Assembly (NCBI RefSeq): GCF_000715075.1
Contig: NC_134101.1
Coordinates: forward strand, 152,749,584-152,813,583
Direction of reading: 5' to 3'
Origin: Nicotiana tabacum
Taxonomy: Eukaryota > Streptophyta > Magnoliopsida > Solanales > Solanaceae
DNA length: 64,000 nt
Shown: positions 26,222 to 38,378 of the stretch, piece after piece
Layout of the letters: each line of letters begins with the position of its first letter
Position numbering within the stretch: the first letter of the stretch is position 1
Translations under genes and position numbers: made by a program
Notes under the pieces: generated by a model
Seen by the model: the letters and a program-made list of their open reading frames with translations, nothing else
Databases searched by the model: none
What the model was told of the DNA's origin: nothing

Positions 26222-27373
26222 CTTTTACAAAAATCAATAAAATCTGAACTCAAGTACTCTTCACCTCTATCAGATCTAATTGATTTAATTTTCAAACTCA
26301 ATTTATTCTCAACTTCTGCTTTATATGTTTTGAAAGTCTCAAAGACCTCATATTTTATTCTTAATGCAAAGACATATGTATATCTTGAATAATCATCAAT
26401 AAAAGTAATAAAGTATCTCTTTCCATTACATGACAAACAATCTATCTCACAAATATCAGTGTGGATTTTTTTTAGCTGACTTAAAAGGCTTTTTTTTATC
26501 TTGCACCTTACTACAAGTAAGACACTTAGTAATATGATTTTTTCCATAATTTTTAATTAATCCATGATTTACCATAAGTTGAATGGATCTAAAATTCACG
26601 TAATCTAGACGTTCATGCCATAAATCCAGAGATTCCACAATATACGCAGAAATATTTTCATTATCAATATTGAGTTTGAACATGCTTGTAGCATAGATTT
26701 TCCCACAAACATGCCATCTTAGATAAAATAAATTTGTCTGACTCAAAAATTATTTTAAAATCATGCTTCAAAAGTAGTGTACCTGACACCAAGTTCTTCC
26801 GAATGTCAGGAACATGTAATACGTCTTTCAACGTGACCATCTTTCCGAAAGTAAACTTCAACTCAACAGTTCCCCTACAACCTTAGCAGAGGACGAGTTT
26901 CCCATATACATGACTTTATCGTCCCCCACTAATTCATAGGTCTTAAAAATATTTCATCACCTGATATGTGATGAGTTGCACCGCTGTCTATCCACCATTC
27001 GACTTGATTTTCCACTACAAATACTTTTGTGACATCGCTACAAGTTCATCATTTCTATTGTTGTTGACTTTTCCTTCATCTTTTCAGCTTTAAAATTTTT
27101 ACAATCACCAGCATAGTGACCAATTTTATGACAGTGATAACACTCACTTGACTTAGAACTAGCACTAGTACGCTTAAAAATTTTACTTTTCTTTATCTTT
27201 ATAAATTCTTTTTATCTGGTTCCCTTTTGATTGATTTCTCTTCAACCACATGAGCTTTCATGACAGGTTCCTTGAAAATATTATTGTCACGATTTCTAGT
27301 CTCTTGTTAATGTTGCAACAATTGTTCAAGAGTCAAATTTTCCTTCTTATGTAAAAGTTTGCTTATGTACTCT
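26222..27373 (-). pseudogene. Copia gag zinc knuckle, protease, GAG-pre-integrase and integrase start
   Basis: Reading leftwards from 27373 there is the gag C-terminus with a zinc knuckle (CYHCHKIGHYAGDC, about 27105-27146). A protease follows with WWIDSGATHHISG (about 26960-27005). Then comes a GAG-pre-integrase domain (WHERLDYVNFRSI with CxxC, about 26510-26640). The integrase core starts with HTDICEIDC and its second acidic site is RSDRGEEY (about 26255-26275). The frame is broken several times. The integrase is cut at 26222 by a gypsy insertion between its second Asp and its Glu. Confidence 0.85.
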
Positions 27374-29706
27374 TGTGATGACCCAAAAGGTCATCACTTG
27401 TGTTGCAAGTGCATTCAGTGTTCTGAGGCCTAAAAACCTCCTTTTTTATCCTCCCTTGATTTACGTGCATGGTTCGGACCTATATTCGGAAAGCCTTCTA
27501 TGTGAAAATATGAGAAATAGAAATTTTAGAGTTAAAACTTTGATTATGATTGACTTTGGTCAACATTCTTAGCAAACGGTCCCGGATCTGAGTTCTGATG
27601 ATCCCGAAGGTCCGTAGTAAAATATGGGACTTGGGCATATGCCCCGAAATGAAATTCCGAGGTCCCAAGCCTTAGAAATCAATATTTGAAAGAAATTGTT
27701 TTACTGAATTATCTAAGGAATAAAGCAAAAGAATTAATGTTTGAAACCATTGTTATCGGGCCCGTATTTTAGTTCCGGAGCCCGGTACAAACTTGTTATA
27801 GTATTTAAAAGATAACAGTGAAATATGGTGAAAAACGAATTTTATTTGATGTGAGTTGGACTTCCGGTGGAAGAGTTATGAACTTTGAGAGTTCTTGATG
27901 AAAATATTGAGTTTTGAGGTTTAATTCATGATTTTACTTATTATTTTGATGATGTGATCGCACGAGTAGGTCCATATGATATTTTTGAGTTAGTATGACA
28001 TTTAGTTTGGAGTCTCGAGGGCTCGGGTGAGTTTTGGGATGTTTTTACACTGAGGAAAAAGCTGCAGATTCAGAGAAAGTTGCAGGTCTCTGAAGCTAGG
28101 TCTCGCGGTCTGCGGTGGAAACTTCGCGGCCGTGGTAGGAACTCCGCGAACTCGGTGGGATTTGTGCGGACAGCGGTGAGCAAGGCCAAGCCTCCGCGGC
28201 CGCGCTCAATTTCTTGCGGTCCGCGGTGGAGCTCCGCGGCCGCAGTCCTTTTTATGCGGTCCACGGAGAGGGTCTGAGAGGAGTATATTCAAACGGACTT
28301 TTCAAAACCCCAAAAACATAAGGGGCAATTTTTCAAATAACCTTTCTTCTTCAAATCAATTGTAAGTCATTTTTAACTAGTTTTCTTCAATCATTAACAT
28401 CTTTTAACATGATTTCAACTCCAAATCAATTATTTTCATGGGGGAAATTAGGTGTTTTGGGTAGGACCTAGGTTTTTCAAAAATTGGGGATTTGGACCTC
28501 GATTTGAGGTCCGATTTCAAAACAAATTACATATTTGAGCTCGTGGGGGAATGGGTAATCGGGTTTTGATTCAAATTTCGGGTTTGGACCAAGTGGGCCC
28601 GGGTTAGATTTTTGACTTTTTTGGGGAAATCTTTATAAAACCTATTTTTATGCATTAGAATTGCTTTATTTTGCATTTATTGATATCATTAAGCAAATTG
28701 TGGCTAGATACAAGCGAGTTGGTAGTGGAAACAAGAGGTAAAGCGGTAGTTGAGGCTTGAATTATGTTCATCGCATCAAGGTAAGTGTTTGGTCTAACCT
28801 TAGCTTGAGGGATTAGGAGTTGTGTCCTATTTGCTATTTGCTTCTTATCGAGTACGACGTATAGGCATGGTGACGAGTATCTATACGTTGGTGTCAAGCA
28901 TGACTGTGGGTCTTATATTGTGGTTTTCATGATTTCGTTGTACTATTCATGCCTTGGTGAAGATTCCTAATTGTTGTATAAAGCTTGTGGAAAGAATTGT
29001 GACCCATGAACATTGAGGAGCGTTGGCTCAAGTTGTATAGTGAAATTATGAAAGTATAAGTGACAATTGAACTTCTAGAGCATTGGCTTGAGTTGTGAAA
29101 CGAGTTGTGAAAGAATAAGTGATAATCGAATCTCTAGAGCATTGGCTCGAGTTGGGAAGTGAATTGTGAAGTAAAATTGAGAAAGAGTTATTAAATTGTT
29201 CCCTTGCCGGGATATTGTTGCTTTGTTAATTATCTCCCTTGTCGGGATGTTGAGATTATTGATGTTGTTCCCTTGCCGGGATTTCTATTATTATTTTGTT
29301 TATTCCTTTGCCCCTTTGTTTGTGATTGTTATTTAGGTGAGGAAGAGTGTTAAAGCACGAAGAGTGATGTCGTGCATTGTTTGTTATTGTGAGGAAAGAG
29401 TGTAAAAGCACGAAGGGTGATGCCAGTGCCGCACGACGTACCATTCCGTGTCGATTCTATTGATTATATGTTGAGAAAAGAGAGTAAAAGCATGAAGGGT
29501 GATGTCGTGCACATTTTTATTATATAACTGCTTTGGTGAGGCTGAGAGTAAAAGCATGAAGGGTGATGTCGTGCAGTTGTTGATTTCTGCTTCTTTGTTG
29601 ATATTCTAGTTATTTTGTTCTTTCCTTACTTGATGCCTATTTATTCGGAACTATTATCGCCCCCACAGCATGTTTCCCCCTAGTTATTTCTGTATTTCTT
29701 TTCCGA

Positions 29707-29743
<37 letters not shown>

Positions 29744-30302
29744 GAACTGCACAGGTTTATTTGGTAGTCTGGTCCTAGCCTCGTCACTACTTCGCCGAGG
29801 TTAGGCTAGACACTTACCAGCACATGGGGTCGATTGTGCTGATAATATATTCTGCATTGTGTGCAGATCCAGGAGCAGCTTTCAGACAATGTTGGAGGGC
29901 TTCCTTCTGTCCACTCGGAGACCCAAGGTAAACCTGCAGGCGTCCGCAGGCCCTGGCGTCTCCCTCTATCTCTATTTCCTGTTTCATTTCCTTTGTTCAG
30001 AAACAGTGTATTGTATTTCTTCAGACCTTGTATGTAGTAACTCTTTGACAGTTTGTGACACTATGACACCAGGTTTTGGGGTATTTGAGGTTTTTAAAAA
30101 GTTGTAATAGACATAGCCTTAAGATATATAATTATTGAATTCCGCTTATTTATTTAAAATTCTGCTTTTATCACATTATCGACTTGTGTTTATTAAAAGA
30201 AGCAAAAATGAAAGTGTAGCAAGTAGTTAAGGTTTGCCTTTCCTAGCTCCCATTAGTAGGCGCCATCACGACTCCCGAGGGGGGGAAATCCAGGTCGTGA
30301 CA
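27374..30302 (+). repeat. 5' LTR of the second chromovirus
   Basis: 2929 bp, starting TGTGATGACCCAAAAGG and ending CAGGTCGTGACA. It holds a CG-rich block (28085-28270), three ~61-bp repeats with GCATTGGCTCGAGTTG-like cores (about 29000-29165), CCCTTGCCGGGAT repeats (29200-29285), four GCACGA...TCGTGC hairpin-like repeats (29355-29575), and a long TG/TA microsatellite. Confidence 0.9.
29707..29743 (+). repeat. (TG)n(TA)n microsatellite in LTR
   Basis: A run of TG followed by TA dinucleotides, about 37 bp. The matching place in the 3' LTR (37245-37260) is much shorter, so it expanded or contracted after insertion. Confidence 0.9.
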
Positions 30303-30304
30303 AG

Positions 30305-30318
30305 TTGGTATCAGAGCT
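30305..30318 (+). other. Primer binding site, initiator tRNA-Met type
   Basis: TTGGTATCAGAGCT follows the 5' LTR by two bases and matches the plant initiator Met primer site. Confidence 0.88.
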
Positions 30319-30499
30319 CTAGGTTACATAGGTCTCACAGTTCACAGACAAGCTTAGTAGAGTCTGAGGGATCGGTACGGAGACGTCTGTATTTATCCTC
30401 CATAGGCTACAGAGTTAGGAAAAACTTCACATTTATTCTTTCCTATCGTGCGGTTTTGTTTCTCAATGCTAATTGAACTTCTACTCTGTTCTTTCGCAG

Positions 30500-33400
30500 A
30501 TGGCAAGAACACGCGCTTCCTCATCCTCCGCTCAGTAGCCCGAGCCCCCAGCAGCCGCTCCCAAGAGGGACAGTGGGCGAGGCCGAGGTCGTGCTAGAGG
30601 CCGAGGTAGGGGCAGATATCAGCCCCGAGTAGCAGCCCCAGTGACGGAGCCTCGGGTTGATTTTGATGAGGAGGTTCCAGCTCCAGCAGTTCTGGTGGGC
30701 CCAGCTCAGGTCCCAGAGGGGTTTATTACTACCCCAGTTCTTCAGGATGCTCTGGTCCGATTAGTGGGCCTCATGGAGAGTGTCACCCGGGCAGGCTTGT
30801 TTCCTGTAGCACCAGCCGTCTCTCAGGCTGGAGGAGGGGCCCAAACTCCTGCTACTCGCACTCCGTAGCAGGTAGCTCCTCAGATTCAGACTCCAGCGAT
30901 TCAGCCAGTTGGAGTAGTACAGCCGGGTGTGGTAGCTTAGACCGGTGATAGAGCGGCTATGTTCGCTGATGCTTTGTGCAGACTGGATAGGTTCACCAAT
31001 CTCTTCACTTCTACTTTCAGCGGTGCATCTACTGAGGATCCCCAGGATTATCTAGGCAGCTGCCACGAGGTTCTCAGGAACATGGGGATTGTTGAGACCA
31101 ATGGGGTCGATTTTGCTACATTTCACTTGTCTGGATCCGCCAAGACTTGGTGGAAGGATTATTGCTTAGCGAGACCAGCCGGATCGCCAGCCTTGACTTG
31201 GGAGTAGTTTACAGTGTTATTCCTAGAGAAGTTTCTCCCCGTTACTCAAAGAGAGACCTATCGGAGGCAGTTTGAGTGCCTCTAGCAGGGTTCCATGACT
31301 GTTACCCAATATGAGACCAGGTTCATTGACTTAGCTCGCCATGCTCTCATCATACTCCCCACTGAGAGAGAGAGGGTGGGGAGGTTTATTGATGGTCTTA
31401 TTCAGCCGATTCGTCTTCAGATGGCTAGAGAGGCTAGGAGTGAGATTACTTTTCAGGAGGCAACCAATGTGGCCCGTAGAGTTGAGATGGTTCTGTCATA
31501 GGGAGGTGGTCATGGGTCGGACAAGAGGCCCCATCATTTAGGCCGAATAAGTGGTACCTTATCCGGAGGTTAAGATTCATATAGTAGAGGTCATCCTCCT
31601 AAGCCCTTTCAGTCAGCGCTCCATGTTTCTCAGGCTACTCCAGGTGGTTGTGGTCCCCAGATGCAGTATCCCGATCAACAGTCCTACAGTGCATCACCTG
31701 CTCCTATCAGTGCACTGCCATTTCAGAGTTTCCGGGGTGGTCATTCAGGTCGTCAGGGCCAGCAGTCTCAGTAGCCGATGGCTTGTTACACGTGTGGTGA
31801 CCCGGGTCACATTGCCAGGTTTTGCCCTCGAGCACCGAGTAACTCTCTGCATCAGGGTTCTAGTGCTATGGTACAGGCACCAGGTGTTCCACAGCCCGCG
31901 CAGCCAGCTAGAGGTAGAGGTAGAGGTGCTAAAGGTGGAGGTAGAGGTACTAGAGGTGGAGGCCAGCCAGTTGCAGGTCATCCCAGAGATGTAGTTCAGG
32001 GTGGTGGGGCCAAGCCCCAATGTTATGCCCTTCCAACCAGGCCTGAGGCTGAGGCTTCAGATGCAGTCATTACAGGTACTATTCTGGTTTGTGATAGAGA
32101 TGCTTCAGTGTTATTTGATCCAGGGTCTACCTACTCGTATGTGTCATCTTATTTTGCACTGTATCTGGTCATGCCTAATGATTCATTGAGTATTCCTGTT
32201 TATGTGTCTACACTGATGGGTGATTTTATTGTGGTAGATCAATTCCACCGATCTTGTATTGTGGTGATTGGGGGTCTTGAAACTCGTGTGGATTTGTTGC
32301 TTCTAGACATGGTCGATTTCGATGTTATATTGGGGACGGACTGGTTATCACCTTACCACACTATCTTGGACTGTCATGCCAAGACTGTGACCTTAGCCTT
32401 ACCGAATTTGCCCCGTTTAGAATGGAGAGGGACTCCTGGTCATCCTATCCGCAGCATTATCTCGTATGTGAAGGCTCAGCGTATGGTCGAGAAATGGTGT
32501 TTGGCCTATTTGGCATATGTTCGTGATTCTAGTGCTGAGGTCCCTTTTATTGATTCTATGCCCGTTGTTTGAGAGTTTCCTGATATTTTCCCTTCAGACC
32601 TATCGAGTATGCCACCCGAAAGAGATATTGACTTTTGCATTGATTTGGCTCCGGGTACTCAGCCTATTTCTATCCCGCCATATCGTATGGCCCCGCCAGA
32701 GTTGAAAAAGTTGAAGGAATAGTTGCAAGACTTGCTTGAGAAGGGTTTCATTAGACCTAGTGTTTCGCCTTGGGGTACGCCGGTGTTGTTTGTTAAGAAG
32801 AAGGACAGATCGATGAGAATGTGTATTGATTACCGGCAGTTGAACAAGGTTACAATCAAGAATAAGTATCCATTGCCGAGAATCGATGATTTGTTTGATC
32901 AGCTTCAAGGTGCCAAGGTGTTCTCAAAGATTGATTTGAGATCTGGCTATCATCAGTTGAGGATTAGGCATCTGATGTCCCTAAGACAGCTTTCCGCACT
33001 CGGTACGGGCATTATGAGTTCCTGGTCATGTCATTTGGGTTGACCAATGACCCAGCAACTTTTATGGATTTGATAAACCGAGAGTTGAGGCCTTATTTGG
33101 ACTCGTTCGTGATAGTCTTCATTAATGATATTTTGATATATTCCCGCAGCCGGGAAGAGCACGAGCAGCATCTTAGAATGGTTCTTTAGACCTTGAGGGA
33201 TAGTCAGTTATATGCTAAGTTCTCAAAGTATGAGTTCTGGTTGAGTTCAGTTGCATTTCTGGGTCATGTTGTATCAGCAGAGGGCATTCAAGTTGATCCG
33301 AAGAAGATTGAGGCAGTCAAGAACTGGCCTAGACCAGCTTCAGCTACAGAGATTGGGAGTTTTTTGGGATTGGCAGGCTACTATCGTCGGTTCATGGAGG

Positions 33401-34845
33401 GGTTCTCATCTATCGCAGCCCCGATGACCAAGTTGACCCAGACGGGTGCCCAGTTCAGATGATCAGACGAGTGTGAGGTGATCTTTCAGAAGCTCAAGAC
33501 AGCTCTGACTACGGCACCGGTGTTGGTTTTGCCCACAGGTTCAGGGTCTTATACAGTTTATTGTGATGCATCTCGTGTTGGGCTTGGTGCAGTGTTGATA
33601 CAGGATGGCAAGGTCATTGCTTATGCTTTGCGGCAGTTGAAGATTCATGAGAAGGACTATCCAATTCACGATTTGGAGTTGTCAACCATTGTTCATGCAT
33701 TGAAGATTTGGAGGCATTATCTGTATGGCGTGGCATGTGAGGTGTTCACAGGTCACAAGAGTCTTCAGTATTTGTTCAAGCAAAAAGAGTTGAATTTGAG
33801 GCAGAGGAGGTGGTTGGAGTTGTTGAAGGATTATGATATCACTATCTTATATCACCCAGGAAAGGCCAATGTGGTGGACGATGCATTGAGTAGGAAGTCA
33901 GCCAGTATGGGAAGTCTTGCTTATATTCCCGTCGGTGAGAGGCCGCTTGCTTTGGACGCTCAGGCTTTGGCCAATCAGTTTGTGACGTTGGATATTTCCG
34001 AGCCTAGTCGTGTATTGGCTTGCACGGTCGCTCGTTCTTCTTTATTGGAGTGTATCCATGATCGAGAGTATGACGATCCCCATTTGTGTATCCTTAGAGA
34101 CACGGTGCAGCGTGGAGGTGCCAAGCAGGTTACCTTAGATGATGATGGAGTTTTGAGATTGCAGGGTCGAGTTTGTGTGCCTAATGTGGATAGGCTCCAA
34201 GAGTTGATTTTAGAGGAGGCCCATAGCTCCCGGTACTCTATTCATCCGGGTGCCGCAAAGATGTGTTAGGATTTGCGACAGCATTATTGGTGGCGGAGAA
34301 TGAAGAAGGATATAATTGCATATGTAGCTCAGTGTTTGAATTGTCAGCAGGTTAAGTACGAGCATCAGAGGGCTGGTGGTTTATTTCAGAGGATTGAGCT
34401 TCCCGAGTGGAAGTGGGAGCGGATCACTATGGATTTCGTTGTTAGACTCCCGCAGACTCGGAGGAAGTTCGACGCAGTATGGGTCATTATTGATAGGCTG
34501 ACCAAGTCAATGCATTATTGATAGGCTGACCAAGTCGTGCATCCAATGTTTCATATGTCCATGCTTCGGAAATATCACGGCGATCCATCCCACGTGTTAG
34601 ATTTCAGCACTGTCCAGTTGGACAAGGACTTGTCTTATGAGGAGGAGCCGGTAGTTATTCTAGACCGGTAGGTTCGTCATTTGAGATCGAAGAGTTTTCC
34701 TTCTGTTCATGTTCAGTGGAGAGGTCAGCCTCCTGAGGCATCGACCTGGGAATCTGAGTCCGATATGCGGAGCCGTTATCCCCATCTTTTCCCCGACTCA
34801 GGCACTTCCTTCTTATGTCCGTTCGAGGACGAACGGTTGTTTTAG
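30500..34845 (+). pseudogene. Chromovirus gag-pol (second copy), broken
   Basis: From the ATG at 30500: an Arg/Gly-rich leader, gag core (30959-31500, DRFTNLFTSTFSG, KTWWKDY), zinc knuckle CYTCGDPGHIARFC (31784-31830), protease VLFDPGSTYSYVSSYFA (about 32105-32160), RT (32580-33450), RNase [12 protein letters not shown] (33550-33585) and the integrase HHCC finger (34230-34345). The integrase core then stops at about 34519 and the sequence resumes at the C-terminal HPMFHMSMLRKY and chromodomain-like WRGQPPEASTWE (34550-34760). Several gag stops are TAG where Gln is expected. The RT has a 1-base deletion near 32968, and its catalytic FIDD site reads FIND at 33121-33132. Confidence 0.88.
34485..34536 (+). 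repeat. 28-bp tandem duplication at the integrase deletion junction
   Basis: A 24-base stretch containing ATTGATAGGCTGACCAAGTC occurs at 34485-34508 and again at 34513-34536. Right after the second copy the sequence jumps to the integrase C-terminus. Confidence 0.9.
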
Positions 34846-34855
34846 AGGTGGATAA
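34844..34855 (+). other. Polypurine tract
   Basis: AGAGGTGGATAA directly before the 3' LTR. Confidence 0.6.
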
Positions 34856-37819
34856 TGTGATGACCCAAAAGGTCATCACTTGTGTTGCAAGTGCATTTAG
34901 TGTTCTGAGGCCTAAAACCCTCTTTTTTACCCCCACCTTGATTTACATGCGTGGTCCGAACCTATATTCGGAAAGCCTTCTATGTGAAAATATGAGAAAT
35001 AGAAATTTTAGAGTTAAAACTTTGAATGGTTGACTTTGGTCAACATTATTAGCAAATGGGCCCGGATCCGTCTTTCGATGATCTTGGGAGGTCTGCAGTA
35101 AATATTGGACTTGGGCGTATGCCCGAAAATGAATGTCGAGGTCCCAAGCCTTAGAAATCAATTTTTGCAAGAAATTATTTTGCTGAATATCTAAGGAATA
35201 AAGAAAAGAATTAATGTTTGAAACCATTGTTATCGGGCCCGTATTTTGGTTCCGGAGCCCAGTACAAACTTGTTATAGTATTTGAAAGATAACAGTGAAA
35301 TTTGGTGAAAAACGGAGTTTATTTGATGTGAGTTGGACTTCCGGTGAAAGAGTTATGAACTTTGAGAGTTCTTGATGAAAATGTTGAGTTTTGAGGTTTA
35401 ATTCATGATTTTACATGTTATTTTGATGATGTGATTGCACGAGTAGGTCCATATGATATTTTTGAGTTAGTATGACATTTGGTTTAGAGCCCCGAGAGCT
35501 CGGGTGAGTTTCGGGATATTTTTACACTGAGGAAAAAGCTGCAGATTCAGAGAAAGTTGCAGGTCTCTGAAGCCAGGTCTCGCGGTCCGCGGTGGAAACT
35601 TCGCAGCCGCGGTGGGGACTCTGCGACCGCGGTGGGATTTGTGGGGTACGCGGTGAGCAAGATCAAGCCTCCGCGGCCGCCCTCGATTTCTTGCGGTCCG
35701 CGGTGGAGCTCCGCGACCGTAGTCCTTTTTATGCAGTCCGCGGATAGGGTCTGAGAGGAGTATATTCAAACGGACTTTTCAGTTATTTTTCATTTTTCAA
35801 AACTCCAAAAACATAAGAGGCAATTTTTCAAATAACCTTTCTTCCCAAATCAATTGTAAGTCATTTTTAACTAGTTTTCTTCAATCATTAACATCTTTTA
35901 ACATGATTTCAACTCTAAATCAATTATTTTCATGGGGGAAATTGGCTGTTTTGGGTAGGACCTAGGTTTTTCAAAAATTGGGGATTTGGATCTCGATTTG
36001 AGGTTCGATTTCAAAATAAATTATATATTTGAGCTCGTGGGGGAATGGGTAATCGGGTTTTGGTCCAAATTTCAGGTTTGGACCAAGTGGGCCTGGGGTC
36101 GATTTTTGACTTTTTGGGGAAATCTTTATAAAATCTATTTTCATGCATTATAATTGCTTCATTTAGCATTTATTGATATCATTAAGCAAATTGTGGCTAG
36201 ATACAAGCGAGTTGGTGGTGGAAACAAGAGGCAAAGCGGTAGTTGAGGCTTGAATTATGTTCGTTGCATAGAGGTAAGTGTTTGGTCTAACCTTAGCTTG
36301 AGGGATTAGGAGTTGTGTCCTATTTGCTATTTGCTTCTTATCGAGTACGACATATAGGCATGGTGACGAGTATCTATACGTTAGTGTCAAGCATGACCGT
36401 GAGTCTTATATTGTGGTTTTCATGATTTCGTTGCATTATTCATGCCTTGGTGAAGATTCCTAATTGTTGTATAAATCTTGTGGAAAGAATTGTGACCTAT
36501 GAACATTGAGGAGCGTTGGCTCAAGTTGTATAGTGAAATTGTGAAAGTATAAGTGACAATTGAACTTCTAGAGCATTGGCTCGAGTTGTGAAACGAGTTG
36601 TGAAAGAATAAGTGATAATCGAATCTCTAGAGCATTGGCTCGAGTTGCGAAGTGAATTGTGAAGTAAAATTGAGAAAGAGTTATTAAATTGTTCCCTTGT
36701 CGGGATATTGTTGCTTTGTTAATTATCTCTTTTGCCGGGATATTGAGATTATTGGTGTTGTTCCCTTGCCGGGATTTAATTGTTTAATTTTGTTCCCTTG
36801 TAGGAATTTCTATTATTATTTTATTTATTCCCCTGCCCCTTTGTTTGTGATTGTTATTTGGGTGAGGAAGAGTGTTAAAGCACGAAGAGTGATGTCGTGC
36901 ATTGTTTGTTATTATGAGGAAAGAGTGTAAAAGCACGAAGGGTGATGTAGTGTCGCACAACGTACCATTCCGTGCCGATTCTATTGATTATATGTTGAGA
37001 AAAGAGAGTAAAAGCACGAAGGGTGATGTCGTGCACGTTTTTATTATATAACTGCTTTGGTGAGGCTGAGAGTAAAAGCACGAAGGGTGATGTCGTGCAA
37101 TTGTTGATTTCTGCTTCTTTGTTGATATTCTAGTTATGTTGTTCTTTCCTTACTTGATGCCTATTTATTCGGAACTATTGTCGCCCCACAACATGTTTCC
37201 CTCTCCCACATTGATTGGTTATTTCTGTATTTCTTTTTTTGCTGTATATATATATATATGAACTGCACAGGTTTATTTGGTAGTCTGGTCCTAGCCTCGT
37301 CACTACTTCGCCGAGGTTAGGCTAGACATTTACCAGCACATGGGGTCGGTTGTGCTGATACTACACTCTGGACTGTGTGCAGATCCAGGAGCAGCTTTTA
37401 GACAGTAGTTGGAGGGCTTTCTTCGGTCCACTCGGAGACCCAAGGTAAACCTGTAGGCATCCGTAGGCCCTGGCGTCTCCCTCTATCTCTATTTCCTGTT
37501 TCATTTCCTTTGTTCAGGAATAGTGTATTGTATTTCTTAAGACCTTATATGTAGTAACTCTTAGACAGTCTGTGACACTGTGACACCAGGTTTTGAGGTA
37601 TTTGAGGTTTTTAAAAAGTTGTAATAGACGTAGCCTTAAGATATATAATTGTTGACTTCCGCTTATTTATTTAAAATTCCACTTTTATCATATTATCGGC
37701 TTGTGTTTGTTAAAAGAAGCAAAAATGAAAGTGTAGCAAGTAGTTAATGTTTGGCTTGCCTAGCTCCCATTAGTAGGCGCCATCACGTCTCCCGAGGGGA
37801 GGAAATCCAGGTTGTGACA
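34856..37819 (+). repeat. 3' LTR of the second chromovirus
   Basis: 2964 bp, direct repeat of 27374-30302 with the same internal repeats: CG-rich block at 35560-35755, hairpin-like GCACGA...TCGTGC units at 36880-37100. It ends CAGGTTGTGACA before the actct duplication. Confidence 0.9.
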
Positions 37820-38378
37820 ACTCTTTTCATGACAGAGGAAGTTTTGAAATAATAGCACTGACATGAAAGTTTTCATCAAGATTAATTCCAGAAATAGCAA
37901 TTTTATTAGTTATAAACTGGAATTCTTGCACCTAATCAGTGATTGACTTGTCATCAATCATCTTGAATTCCATATAATTTGAAACAAGAAACTTCTTTGA
38001 GCTCGCCTCTTCTGCCAAATAAATTGCTTGAAGAGTATCCCAAAGTTCTTTGGCAGATTTGCACTTGGCAGAATATTGATCATAATATTTGTTGGTCATT
38101 GCTCCAAGAATATAATTCTTGCATAAATAATCATCATCTTGCCACTTAAGAATTTATTCTCTAATCGAAGTAGCCTCATTAGTTGCCACCTCAGAATTAG
38201 GAGCATTGGGACAAGGTTGTTCAAGAACGTATGTTAACTTCAAATGTCGTATAAAGAATTCTAGCTTTCCACGCCATCTAGGAAAGTCTTTGCCATCAAA
38301 TATTTCAAAATTTGGATTTGGCAATGATGGAACACCACTCGAAATTGTTGTAGTAGCCATAGAGACAACTATCTTCAA
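37820..38378 (-). pseudogene. Copia gag, N-terminal part
   Basis: Translation from the ATG at 38378 gives a UBN2/copia-type gag: FEIFDGKDFPRWRGKLEFFI followed by a helical region with KSAKELWDTLQ. It is interrupted by stops (for example near 38155) and ends at the actct target duplication (37820-37824), where the later gypsy element inserted. It continues at 27373. Confidence 0.75.

Larger units (their letters stand above)
27374..37819 (+). mobile_element. Ty3/gypsy chromovirus (second copy), integrase deleted
   Basis: The element is 10.4 kb with a perfect 5-bp duplication actct (27369-27373 and 37820-37824). It has LTRs of 2929 and 2964 bp, a Met primer site, gag-pol and a polypurine tract. 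Its LTRs differ at roughly one base in ten over the first 120 bases, fewer than in the first chromovirus. An internal deletion removes the integrase catalytic core. It inserted into the gag region of the copia element. Confidence 0.9.

Noticed and set aside
26086..26547. One 153-codon minus-strand frame that reads as a single integrase protein
   Set aside because: Its last ~45 codons are antisense LTR sequence of the inserted gypsy element (ends 26221); the frame crosses a junction by chance.
15594..37819. Tandem-looking repeats in the LTRs as possible CRISPR-like arrays
   Set aside because: Units are irregular, embedded in LTRs and in a plant nuclear genome; no arrays with regular unique spacers.
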